Below, piece by piece: positions 12,464-24,099 of a stretch of 64,000 nucleotides of DNA. Source of the DNA: Tenebrio molitor (taxonomy: Eukaryota > Arthropoda > Insecta > Coleoptera > Tenebrionidae). Every line of letters starts with the position of its first letter. The stretch's first letter is position 1. The DNA lies in the NCBI RefSeq assembly GCF_963966145.1, contig NC_091046.1, positions 43,090,001 to 43,154,000 of the forward strand, in the 5' to 3' direction. A program made the position numbers and the translations under genes. Under the pieces are notes generated by a model that saw nothing but the letters and a program-made list of their open reading frames with translations, ran no database searches and was not told the DNA's origin.

Positions 12464-13047
12464 TATAGGGTGTTTTCAAAGGTGAGGCGTTTCTTTTAAC
12501 ATGTGATAGTATGGGTTGTTCTAAAGAGTTTTAGGCAAAATCACCTTAGTAAAATGTGTACGGCAATGAAGATACAATAAGTTAATTTTTTTGAAAATTT
12601 TTAAACCGGTCTTGCTCAAATTTGCGCTGATTTTTTAGAAATGAGAATCGACAAAAAAATCAAATGAGCATGTACGTTAATCAAAAATACTGTCAAAGTT
12701 GTCATCTAATTAGTCAGAAGAGCTCATCATTACTAAAATAACGACCTCGCAGATATGTTGCGAACGTATGGGCAATGGTGCTATCAAAATGCAACTGTGG
12801 CGACCAGAGAGTATGCAGAGCGATTTCCGGAAAGACACCATCCTGGACCACGTCAGTTTATGAATCTAGTATAGCTGAGAAATAGACAGGACCGGACTCA
12901 AAATTTTAGAAAACTATAAAAATATACAATCAATAATTTCTGTTAATAAAAACATTTTACTGAGAAGATTTAGGCTAAAATTCTTAAGAATAATGTATAG
13001 TACCTCGTGTTACAAGGAACGCCTCAACTTCGAAAACACCCTGTATA
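12464..13047 (+). mobile_element. Mariner-type element with transposase HTH relic
   Basis: The left end (ATAGGGTGTTTTCAAAGGTG) and right end (CAACTTCGAAAACACCCTGT) form inverted repeats flanked by TA. The same family recurs in inverted orientation at 27832-28373. The interior keeps a helix-turn-helix relic at 12755-12874 and is otherwise decayed. Confidence 0.7.
12755..12874 (+). pseudogene. Transposase N-terminal HTH fragment (DUF4817-like)
   Basis: The 39-codon frame reads MLRTYGQWCYQNATVATREY and then AERFPERHHPGPRQFMNLV before a TAG. The pattern Y-x(4)-NAxxAxREYAERFPxRxxP is the small helix-turn-helix domain commonly found at the N-terminus of arthropod mariner-like transposases. The DDE catalytic part is absent. 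It lies inside the TIR element at 12464-13047, so the element is a deletion derivative. Confidence 0.65.
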
Positions 13048-13180
13048 AACGCTGTTCAAAAATCAAAAAAGCATTGTGGTGCAAATGACTTATCTGTCAC
13101 TGTGATAAGTAATAGGAAATGTCATTTAAAATGTGTGTTATTTGCACCACAATGGTTTTTTGATTTTTGAACAGCGTTTA
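13046..13180. mobile_element. Short MITE, about 45-bp arms
   Basis: AAACGCTGTTCAAAAATCAA at the left pairs with TTGATTTTTGAACAGCGTTT at the right. The arms continue through GCATTGTGGTGCAAAT. Only about 45 bp separates the arms. It abuts the mariner-type element ending at 13047. Confidence 0.75.
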
Positions 13181-16100
13181 GTTTTTCTTATTAAAACCTA
13201 CACACGTCATACAGCTTCTTTTATAAATTAACATGTATACTAATTTTATCTTTTCCTGAAGTGGTTATTGTAAATTGACTTGATGGGTAAACAATGTCAT
13301 CTACAATTGGAAGGTGTAAGTACGCTTCTAGTCTAGTCATGAAAAAAGCCGCATAAAAAGTTTTTGTTTCCGAAAGTTTTGTCCTATCTGTCCGAATCCG
13401 TTAATAAAATTTTACTCCCAAAGTCACAGATCTCATTATTGCTCTTGGTCAAATTTCATTGTAAAGCGAGCGGAAGCGAAAAACAAATTAACAAGCCAAA
13501 AATAAGTCGATAACAGTAGGTTGGTTTATAGGCTCCTAGTGAAAAAAACAAATAAATTTTACGATTTCCGCACATTAAAAAAAATCTCCTTCGAGGATAA
13601 ATCGTGATGTAACCTCAATTCAAAATCTTTTTCTTTTAATTAAAAAAAGTCGAGATCACCGAAAGTGGGCCACCTTCTTGTGATGCGCTCGTCGAAATGT
13701 GACAAAAAGTGTTAACTCTCGCGTTCTTTAAGTGAATTTCTTTCTCCCTCCCGGACGTGTTATTTTCGTGGCACTTTGATGGTGATGCGAGCGAAACGTT
13801 AAGTAACATCGAAACATGGCCAAGGCTTCCGTGCCTTCTCCCTATGGGAGCGCCTCGTGATAGATTATGCACGTTTATTGGGAATTGTATCGGCGTATCT
13901 TGATCTTTTTACAGCTGCCAACCCTTCACCATCCACTAAACGTCTACGACGTACTCCACGGACGTAAACTCGGATAAGTTGTTATTTTATGCGGATCCAA
14001 ACGCGTCGCGAATGGAGAATTTATCTGTCACACGCGCAAAGGAAAGCACAGCTTTTTAACCTACATCCTCTCGTCACCTCACATAAAAAATACAACACAA
14101 ATGATTTTTTAACACCGCTACGCATCTCTGTCGATCTGATTTTCATAAGGTGAGTGGAGCAGCGAGCCCTTCCCCAATCCATTTATTGAATTATAATTTA
14201 TAATCATGTTGTGGGAGTGCACTTCACAAATAACTGAAAATGGTCCAAGGATGCAATACATTTTGTGTCATTCCAGAACTCTGCTTTGGTCGAGACAGGT
14301 CTGATAAAAAATTTTGAAATGCAAAAGCCATCTCGATACGATTGAATATTAACGGGGGGTGGCTGATACGCCTCCGGTAGTCGACCAGTGGGTTGTTTTC
14401 AATGTATTTGGGTTAACTTCCACGACAGCTCTCTTGGTGGACTCACTTTAAATGTGTCCACAGTTAATGACAAGCGTATTGTGAAGCTGTTCGCGTCGGA
14501 TCAATGTTCCAATTGATCAATTGTGTGCCACTTCCGTGACCAACTGGTGACTATAAAAATCATCAACAGTAATTTATCGTATTGAATTTCCATCTCATTT
14601 AGCTCAATTTTCAAGCTTGATGGCTCCCACAGCTTGATCATGATGAGTTACGTCACATGTCAAGAATTCACACATAACCTCAAAATTGTTGCGCGGTAAT
14701 TTCCTGCCAAACAAATTAATACCAGGCGTTAGAATTCGTCGACGTTGGAGTCTTGAATTAGATTCAAAATGTATTGCTGTATCAAATCTCTTATGCAAAA
14801 CCGTCATCGAGATACCAACTTAACTGCGCCATCTAGGGGAACTGTTTTTGACTTTCGAATTTGAATAATTTCGAAGCTGTCGAACACGAACCTGTCAGAA
14901 ACATTAGTTTGTTATAATTGAAGAACACCAGTGCGACTCAAGTGAAGCGATTAAGTGTTAAGTGTTTAAAATATGTCGCCTCGTCTAGTTTCCAGGGTGC
15001 GCTAATGGGGAGAAAAAAAGAGTGGCATGGGGTGAAATAGCGTCGCTGGAGGGAAGCCTGCGGATAACGACGCGGTTTATACAGATGAAGAGATTACCGA
15101 TCTAGTTAATACTGATCTGACTACCAGAATTGGGTAAATTGGGCGAGAAACAGAAACCTCAAGGTTCGCAGTAATGGAACGAATTCATTCTGCTTGCGCT
15201 GATCCCTGCAATGTTATGATTACACGAGATGAGAAACGGAATAGTCATCTTAACTAAACCGATTAGTTCGTAATCTTCTTTGTCCTGCTGGAGCAGGAAC
15301 GAGTCCGTCTCCACTTGAAAGCTTGCCGGAAAAAAATCACTTATTTTGTGTGTCAAGGGGTGCGAAAGTGTGCCGTTACATCAACACCACAATTTACTCG
15401 ACGGTGTAAAACACAAGAGAAATTTGTAAATTGGCCGGTCCTAAACACATACATAAAACTTACAACCTAGCAGGGTCGTATTTCATACCTGTTGTTTACA
15501 CTTTTTTAATGTAAACCTGGAGGCATTATTATTCCCGGAGCGTCGTGGCTCTATAAATTTGGATGGAAACGTTCGCTGATGATGGTAATTACAATGTGAC
15601 GCAATCAATGTATCACACGACTAATGACAAATTGAAAACATTACACGCTTTGCATACATACATCAAATATTGTAATATTGTCGTGCGGTTGTAACATCAA
15701 TAACATCGAACCTGCGTTGCTCTTTGATCGTGTAAAATGTTGTCCTTGCAGCAGATTTTAATTGCACCCCGACTCCGCCTTTCATGGCTGTAATTACAAA
15801 TCAGAAACGACATGGACGAGTTTGGAAAATTACTAGTCCCTTATGAGGTTTCATCAGTTTAATGCGATCGCGGGGTGAAATGTAAATTATCATGACTTGA
15901 GCCACCGTGCAAGAATCTAACTTGCTGAAAAAAAATATCTCAAGAGTGGCCTTGTCAGTTCCAGCTTATAAAACCTTCACACATCGTTACCACGTCTTGA
16001 GTAACACCGAACGCTCAGAAGTGCATTTGGTTGATTGCCAAGTAAAAACAAAAAACTGCGAGGTACAGCTTATCGAATAAGGTCACAAGGTAAAGATCGA

Positions 16101-16883
16101 TAAATATTGTCAGTGATTGGTGTTTTGTAAAAAGATTATTCGTGTGCGGTATTGATTCCTGTAGTAAACACAATTATTGGTGTAATATCCAGAAATTATT
16201 TATCAAGGGTGGAACTGTTTCTTGTTAAAATTGAAGTTGCAACAGCGAAGAAGAGACATTGTTGGTTCTTTACACAGTCGAATGGGTTGGTGTTTCACTT
16301 AAAGTGCAGAAATATGCAAATTCTTGCAATCAAATCATCAAAAGTGGTTTTACGTCCCTCGTGTAATTATTGCCCTCGCTGTGCTCGTGCAACTTACATT
16401 CGGGTCCAAATGATAAAAATCCTTTGCCATAATAATACACTACTTCAGTAATATTTTTTTTATTTTCCTCAGTCTTCTTCATAATTATTTAACAACGTTT
16501 ATGCAATTCATTAATGAAAAGTTTTAGCTAATCAACAGTTGGCAACTTGTTTTCTTGAACCAGTTCCGCAAAATTAAGGAAATGAAGACACGTGCTGCAG
16601 AAACAATGAAATAACTTTTTTAGACACCCTTAATGAAAAGAGTGATTTTACGTACTCATAAGCGGACGAAAAGTAACCATTTTTCGGACACTGACCGTGG
16701 CGCCATCTGTTGGCCTGTTTAGTAAGTTAGCAACAAGACCGACAAAACCGATAAATAAATTATGTAAATAACTATGTAATTGTATTGCAAATAGTAAATT
16801 TCTCGTTTTATTGGCAAGCTGATAACAAATACATACTATAAAAAAATGGTTAATATGTATTAATAAATTTATATAGATATGTA
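13181..16883. other. No gene recognised
   Basis: No coding exon could be supported across 3.7 kb. The sequence is relatively free of dispersed repeats, so it may be functional non-coding DNA (intron or intergenic). One promoter-like site is listed separately at 15967. Confidence 0.4.
15967..16005 (+). promoter_or_regulatory. Possible TATA-type core promoter
   Basis: TATAAAA at 15967-15973 is preceded by CAGCT and followed about 25-30 bp later by a plausible initiator around TCGTTACCACG. A possible splice donor (GAG|GTACAG) lies at about 16062. No downstream coding exon was identified, so this is weak. Confidence 0.2.
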
Positions 16884-17130
16884 CTGTCGCGAGAAATAAA
16901 TTTTGGTCGTCAATGTCATTTCAAAATTTGGTTAGATTGTCACAAATTTAAGAAATTTTCCTGCCTGATTATGCCCACGTCAACAAAGTGTCAAAAAATT
17001 GAGAAAAAAATGACAATTAATGACATACAACATGATGATAGGTTAGGATATTTACGACTGTTTTACAATGGAGCATTTTCGATTGCGTCAAAGAATGACC
17101 TTGACGACCAAAATTTATTGCTCGCGACTG
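16884..17130. mobile_element. TA-flanked MITE, CTGTCGCGAG ends
   Basis: CTGTCGCGAGAAATAAATTT at the left is mirrored at the right by AAATTTATTGCTCGCGACTG. The arms of about 40 bp continue through TGGTCGTCAA(T/G)GTCATT. TA flanks both sides (16882-16883, 17131-17132). A second copy of the family sits at 35179-35373, nested in a larger element. Confidence 0.8.
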
Positions 17131-17132
17131 TA

Positions 17133-19110
17133 TTTGAAAAAGGTAGATATAAAATAAATTTGTAATTTTTCCAGAAAACTCGGACGAAAAAGATGTACTT
17201 TTTAGCCTTGATACACAAATTACTATTTCTATGACTGTCAAAAAAATTGTAGGTACTCTATTTTAGTAATTTTGGTTAGTAAAACATGTTTAGAGTGATA
17301 GTGAGAGAAAGTAAAAAGCGTGAAGAAATCTGTACTGAAATAGAGAAATCATAAGAGTGCATTGAAAACATTTGCAGTTATCAAATGTTAGATTTGTGTT
17401 TTGATCTTGATTGTTTTTCGAACTGCAGAGGGTCAAAAAAGTACAAAAAACGCTATATGTAACTCATGCATGAAGTTTTTATTTTCGCTCGTGGAATTGC
17501 CACATTCGTCGCGGCTCGTGATGTCAAATGTTCCGTTCAGTGTAGAAAAAGCACTACTTGTTGCATAAATTACAATTCAAGCACACACGTTGTTTTTTGA
17601 AGCGGTATTCAATGTTACCAACGCCCCTCACAAATACGATGCAAAGGGTAGTATTCTGGAATTGTAAAGACATGGCGTTCAGAGATAAAAAATGGAGAAC
17701 ATCTTTTCCAATTAGAATAAAAGCAGCGGTATCATGTTCAGTAAATGACAATGTCCTTGGGGGCAATTATTCGAAACGGAGAACCGCGGCCCAATTTTTA
17801 CCCTTAAGATCAATTAGATCTAAATATTCAGGAGCCGATGTCGCCTAATCCATATTAATGGTGTCTCTCTTAATGAATCAATCCAGAATTATTTTCGCGG
17901 CTAAATCATGATTAAACCGGTCACAATGACCGATCGATTCTGCAGCTGTTGGATTTTAATCGCGAAAAAGTCCCAGATGTTCGTCCTACTTGCGGAAACC
18001 ACCCCATAAACGTTCGAATGTAACGTCGGACATTAACGGCAATTGATTTCACCTTTTTCGCTGATTCATCGAGTGAAAAACACTCGGCTAAGATCAAACA
18101 ACACTTCTGCAGCAGCACTTCGGGATCCAGTCCGATCGCCTGTTTGGAACGGCGCGGCGGCAGCGTAAAAATTCAATTTTATTAGGACATTAAAAAGTGA
18201 TTTAAGGATTTTAAATGTCTTTCAATTAAATTAGAGGCGACGCTTGGGAAAGTTTTAATGCAAAATTAAACGTGCCCCGCGGAAGTAACTTTTTAATAGG
18301 CTTGATTGTGCCGATCGTTAAAAATATTAAGTTTGTAGTCAGGCAGACTCATTAACATTTAAATGACGATTTCGGGACAACAAAAGCTTGTGTGCTCACG
18401 GAAATTACCTAGCCCCGGCTCCTTCACGAATAGTGACTGCACTAGCAATCATCTAAAATTTATAAGACGAGATTCCTAGGAGGGATTGCGAATGTAAACT
18501 TATTCATGAAGAAAACGGGAGACTTGCCCTCGGGAATACACACTTAAGTAAAAATAATTAAATGTAAAAATTTCAACCGCACGATCAAATTGGACGCGTG
18601 ACGGAGACATTTTCGCTACAGGATGATGAATGGGTTTATCAGGCCGGGAGCATAGGGGAAACTTCACAAAGCCAATATCTCTTCATCCAGACTTTTGTTT
18701 GTTCCCAGAGATTGTATCTTGCAAATGGCGAACGCCTTCTGGAGGACGTCACCAGCGGATCTTTTTTTATTGACTGATTAAATACTGTCGTCGAGCTCAT
18801 TAATCCCACTTTTACACGAAATGAACTCAGAACTTACCCACCGAGAAAGTAAATTAACTTGACTCGATTAAATTATTTACCAAAGAGAAAAACGAACAAA
18901 ATTCATGAAATTTCAAAAGTTCGCCATCTGGAAAATAAATGTCAGTGGCGTGTCTAAGAACTTAAACATGAACGAACATTTCCTGCCAACCGCAAGATGA
19001 CTGTAGCGTTGGTAACAATGAGTCTAAAAAGCACTCGAATAGAAAATTACTCAAGACTTTTTAGATCATTTAAAAAAAGTTACTACATAGATTTTTAACA
19101 CATCAGGAGT
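17133..19110. other. No gene recognised
   Basis: No exon or repeat could be supported. The longest frame (17558-17848, +) has no family motif. The segment 17760-18140 is slightly GC-richer and free of dispersed repeats. Confidence 0.4.
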
Positions 19111-20880
19111 GAAAACAATGAAACGATACTGCAAGGGACTGCAAGGAGATACGAAGATATCCGGGAGAAATACAGGGTGATCTGGGAGAGATGCAAGGGG
19201 ATCGGAAGGAGATGCAGAGATGAAGAACAGGGAATTGAAGAAGTTACCGAAAGGTTCATGAAAGATAGAGAGAGATGATACAAGTGATCCAAGGAAATTA
19301 CAGGGAGGTAGAGGGAAATTCGTGGAAGATCTAGAAAGACAAAGAGAAATCCATGGAAGATATAATGTGATCAAAAGGAAGATAAAGGCAGATCCGTGAG
19401 AGACGCAGAAAGATGGAGGGAAGATGTACAGAGGTGGGTACAGGAGATCCATGTGATTTACAGAGCAATCTGGGGAAGATACAAGGAAGATACGGAAAGA
19501 CTCATGTAAGACCCAAAGAGTTTCGGAGGAGATACAGGAAGATCCGGGAGAGACAAGAGTGGGGGACGGGAAATCCAAGGGAATTACAGAGAAATCACGA
19601 GATGGAGAAAGATCCAAGGGTGAGAAATTCTCGAAGATAAGGGAAAAATACAGAAAGATCCGGAATACGATCCTGAAGAGTTACAGGGTAAAAATTCAAG
19701 GGGGATTCTAAGAGATACATGAGAGATACAGAGAGATTTTTTAGAGATACTCAAAGATCAGAGGGAAATAAAAAAATCTATACAAAGTATAAAGAGATCC
19801 GTGTGAAATGCAGGAGGTCCGAGGGAGCTACAGAAAGATCCAGAACAGGACATTCAAGGGATCTCCAGGGAAATCTAAGGAGATGTGAAGAGTTCCATGG
19901 AATATACAGGGAGATCTGGGAGAGACACTTGAAAATCAGAGGGAAATATGGTCTCTACGAAGTACAGAGAGATCCGAGAAAAATGAAGAAAGATTCGAAA
20001 TAGAAAATCTGAAGAAGTTAACAGGATATACAGAAAAATTCGAAGGAGATCCATGGAAGATTCAGGAATATCCGGGGGAGATCAGCGGAAGCTGCAATGA
20101 GCTGTGGGACAGGAGATCTATGTGAGTTACAGGGAGATCCATGGATGATACAGAGAGATTACACGAAGATAGAGGAAGATTCCGGAGAGACCGGGAGAGA
20201 TCTTGGGAGGTACAGGGAAATCGGGGGGGATCCAGGAAAACAAGGAAAAATCCATGGAAAATATGAAGTGATCTATTGGAAGATACAGACAGATCCGCGA
20301 GAGATGCAGAAAGATGGAGGCAAGACGTACAGAGGTGAGTACAGGTGATTTACAGAGCAATCTGGGGAAGATACAGGGAGATACGGAGATAGGGTGGTGG
20401 AATAGGAAATTCAAGAAGATACAGAAGGCCCCATGTAAGACAAAGAGGTCCTTGTGAAATACAGGAGATCCGGGAAAAATGTAGAAAAAGCCGAAATACG
20501 AGATCTTAGGAAGTTAAAGGGACATACAGAAAAATTCAGGGGAGATGCATGGAAGATACAAAGAGATCCGAGGGAGATGCAGAAAAATCCAGAATAGGAG
20601 ATCCAAGGGAACTCCAGGGAGAATTAAGGAGATACGAAGAGGTCCATGAAAGATACAGGGAGTTCTGGGAGAGACACTCGAAAATCAGAGGGACATATGA
20701 AAAAGTCTGCAGGAAGTACAGAGAGATCCGAGAAAGATGTAGAAAAATTTCAAATAGGAAATCCATGGAAGTTAACAGGAGTTACAGGGAGATCTTTGGA
20801 AGATAAAGCGAGATTCCGGGGAGATGTGGAGAGATTCTGGAAGGTACAGAGAAATCCAGGAAGATAAGGGTTGTTTCGAA
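19110..20880. repeat. Purine-rich degenerate tandem array
   Basis: About 1.75 kb is built from degenerate units of roughly 15-30 bp around GAGAGATCCGGGAGAGATAC and AGATACAGGGAGATC, nearly all purine on the plus strand. Larger blocks repeat inside it: about 19820-20000 resembles about 20555-20780, and about 19391-19500 resembles about 20292-20390. Open frames on both strands are a by-product of the composition and the lack of TAA/TAG; they are not treated as genes. Confidence 0.85.
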
Positions 20881-20997
20881 GAGATGATATTCTACAGAGA
20901 TCTTTTGTCCGGAAAAATTTCTACTGATCAACTGTCGGGATCCTCTTTCTTTGTCACCCCAAAAGGTATGTTTTGCATCTTTAATCTTTAATACTAT

Positions 20998-21323
20998 CGG
21001 GCCTTCAAATAAATATATATTTAGAGTAGGCGTAGACGACATTCTAATTCTGTTAACAGTGTAAAGTAATTTTTGTAGGTAACCAATTATTATTGTCCGG
21101 AGTTACACAGGTTACATAGTAAGCTTTTTCCAAATTTCATATTGTCATATTCCGTGGAGGGGGAATAGGGAGAATGCACTACAAAAATTAAAAATATTTT
21201 TTAACCTAATTTTATTTCGTTAAAATGTTAGACGTTTCTTGTGTCATTTTCTACGCTGGAAAAATGTTGCAAACAATTGAATTTTTATAAGTTGCTCTAA
21301 ATATAAATTTATTTGAAGGCCCG
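20998..21323 (+). mobile_element. MITE with CGGGCCTTCAAATAAAT ends, copy 1
   Basis: The terminal inverted repeat CGGGCCTTCAAATAAATATA, then TTTAGAGTA, is mirrored as TACTCTAAATATAAATTTAT, then TTGAAGGCCCG. A second copy in the same orientation at 31205-31531 is nearly identical along its whole length, so the family moved fairly recently. The target duplication is unclear and the superfamily unassigned. Confidence 0.8.
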
Positions 21324-24099
21324 TTATAATGCAAATAGGTGTCCGTTTCGTTTCACAATATGGCGGTACCTACGAAACTGTGTTGCTATACACGTCCCTT
21401 TTGACAGTAAAACCTGTTATTAATTTTATAAGAAAAATATTACAATAATGGATAATTTAGACGAACTTGAGCAACAAAGAGCATAAAATAGAAAACGACA
21501 AAGACATAGACGGGAACACACAAGCCAAGAAGAAAGAGATTTCGGAAATGAGCGTAGAATTTCAATATTTTATTGATTTTAGTGCGTAAGCACGGGCCGT
21601 TCCGCTGGTTAAGATAATCCACACTCCCGTAGAAGTGCCTTTCATAAAAAAAAATTGCATCCATGGCCTCCCATTATGCCAAAACAAGGTGAATGCATTT
21701 TAGTAATGATTCTTCAAGATCTTTAAAGTAATTATTGTTTCTTGTACCTTGACCGCACTGTCTGAGGAAAATCTCTTATCAACAAGGAATTTTTTGAGAT
21801 ATACAACTCGGACGGATTTAAATCAAGTGAATAAGGTGGCTGTGCAAATTTTTTTTATTAGGTTATGTTTTTCTAAGTTTGAGGTTATGAATAGCGTCAA
21901 TGTCTAGTGCATTGTTGTCAGTCTTACTAGTTTACAATAGAATATAAATCATGGCCTGGCATTATGCCAAAACAACGTGAACGGTGTTTAGTGTATTGAA
22001 GTTCAGACAGACGATAATGAATTCTTTCATTATTACGTCGCAAACTTTCAAATGACTCTCGTATAATCTTCAAGTACGTGCAGGGGTAAAAGAAAATCGA
22101 TAATTAAAGTAAAAAAGAGAATTTGTTTTTCGCACGATTATGTTTTTATGAAAGAAAAAACGTCGCGGCCGTGGCAAATTGTGAATGAATTATTTTTCTT
22201 ATTTATCTTTACTTTGCGAATTGTTCAATTCTCTGAATCAAATAAAAAGAAATAAAACAACATTCACTGTCAGAACCTCAATACTGAATTCTACCAACTG
22301 ATAAAAATTAGTTTAGATTGGCGGATTTACCACAACGATAACACTAAACCTGGAAGTATCGTAAATTATCCTTTTTTTCACGCAAAAACGGCTATCTCGC
22401 GCGTTAAGCCCCAATAAATCGGTGGTGCAAAAAATTGTTGGTGGTTTAGCCCGAGAAAAAGATGATCCTCCGTAAAAAGCCCTTCAAAAAATACGTTGAA
22501 TCATTTAATTACCCCGAACGCGTGCAAGAAAACATCTAGAGTGCAAGAGTATTGAAACAGGATTTTGCACAAGCACAAATGGGACGGTAGTTTTCAGGTT
22601 TGTGCTTTCGCCGCAACGTAACGAGATTTCCTCGCTTATTATGAAACGAGATTTAAAGCTTTTTCATTGTTTGTATCATCAAATATTCACCAAGACGCAT
22701 CTCACGGACTTTATTTAGCCCTCCAGCGAAGCGAGATCTCTTTACGTTGACACGGCGCACTCCAAATCCGACAAATCTCCGATTTTCTCCCTCATTATGA
22801 AACCAAGAAACCGAAAGCTCTACTCACATCTCGTTGATTTTTACTTCGTCTGAAAATTCGAGTCGCACTCCACGTGCGACCAATTTAAAAAAAAAATCCA
22901 ATTTCGTTTCATCCCCTTTATGCAACGCCCTAGTGGCAACATCTGCGTTAAGCGATGTAAATGTTGCAGGCCGGGCATACCTAATGCAACCCTTTTGCAC
23001 CAGTAAATCTCGTCGAATCTACAAGATAACATCAAATGGGCATCAGCTGGGAACGGCGCTGCTTGTGGTCAGCAACGTCTGATTTACACTTTGAACGGTA
23101 GAAAGAAGAGCCTTCAGACGACATTAGTAAACAAATGCGAAATCGATAGGAAGGAGAGGTATCTTGGAGTTCTCGACGAAGGTGCAAACACATTTGCAAG
23201 CCCGGCGCCTCCGCCAGACTCGCCATTAACATAGGGGGAGCAAGGTTAAAGCAATATTATTCCAAAACAGCAATAAAACAGCCCTTGATTCACTAACGCG
23301 AGGCGAGATTTCGCTTGGAAGTTTGTTTAATAAAAAGCCGACGCGATTATTGCACTTAATTTAATTAGAGCGCGACAAACAAAAGGATCAACAGGGATAT
23401 CATTCCAGTCTGCTCCACTCTCAAGCACACACTTCACGGACGGCCCCCGGCACGAATTGCGAAATAAGCGGCGCATTTCTATTTAAATCTTGTTTGGGCT
23501 GAAAAAGCCGAAGGGAGATTTGTGCGGGCGGGGCCGTTTACAAAACACCCGGTGTGAGCACACAAGGCCGTTTCATTATCGCGTTCATTTGGCCTGGCTA
23601 ATGTTTCACCTTAAAATGTTTACGTTTTCGGTCGGAGACGGCGTAAAAAATATACCTACATTGTGCTTTAAGAGGTGAAGAAAAAATCCGCAAATGGGCG
23701 GGAGCGCCGCTGAGGGCATCGCGCTCGTCAGCCACATAAAGGTTGTTATTATAGGAATAACTTTTTATTTTTCTCGGGGGAGTCGGGTTTTATTTAGTCC
23801 GTATTATGTTCGCCGAGCTTTATCTTGTGCGGCTCGGGGCGGAAGAGTTGGATGCAACGGACAAATTTTATTATGACGGCTTAGGCCGTAAACGTGTCCG
23901 CGGATTATGGAAATTGATGGAAACTCTTGAGGGCGGAAAGACGTCCGCTGCAATTGGCAAGTTTGGGAGATGTTTGATACAACTTCCTACATTCGGGGCC
24001 CCTGGTATTAGGCAACCAACTAATCACATATTTTTTTAATAGTGTAGGTACGCTGTTTTGTAAGTGGCAAATTTCTGCATCACACTGTGATGTTTAAAT
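21324..24099. other. No gene recognised; one dispersed-repeat segment
   Basis: No gene is supported. About 21860-21940 (AGGTTATGTTTTTCTAAGTT onward) is repeated in the same orientation at about 62343-62425. The CATGGCCTCCCATTATGCC motif at about 21661 recurs inverted near 62295-62312. Longer frames at 22834-24039 have no recognisable family. Confidence 0.4.

Noticed and set aside
19066..20867. Several open frames of 65-183 codons on both strands
   Set aside because: They follow the repeat composition of the purine-rich array (Arg/Glu/Lys on one strand, Ser/Pro/Phe on the other) and appear in several frames at once.
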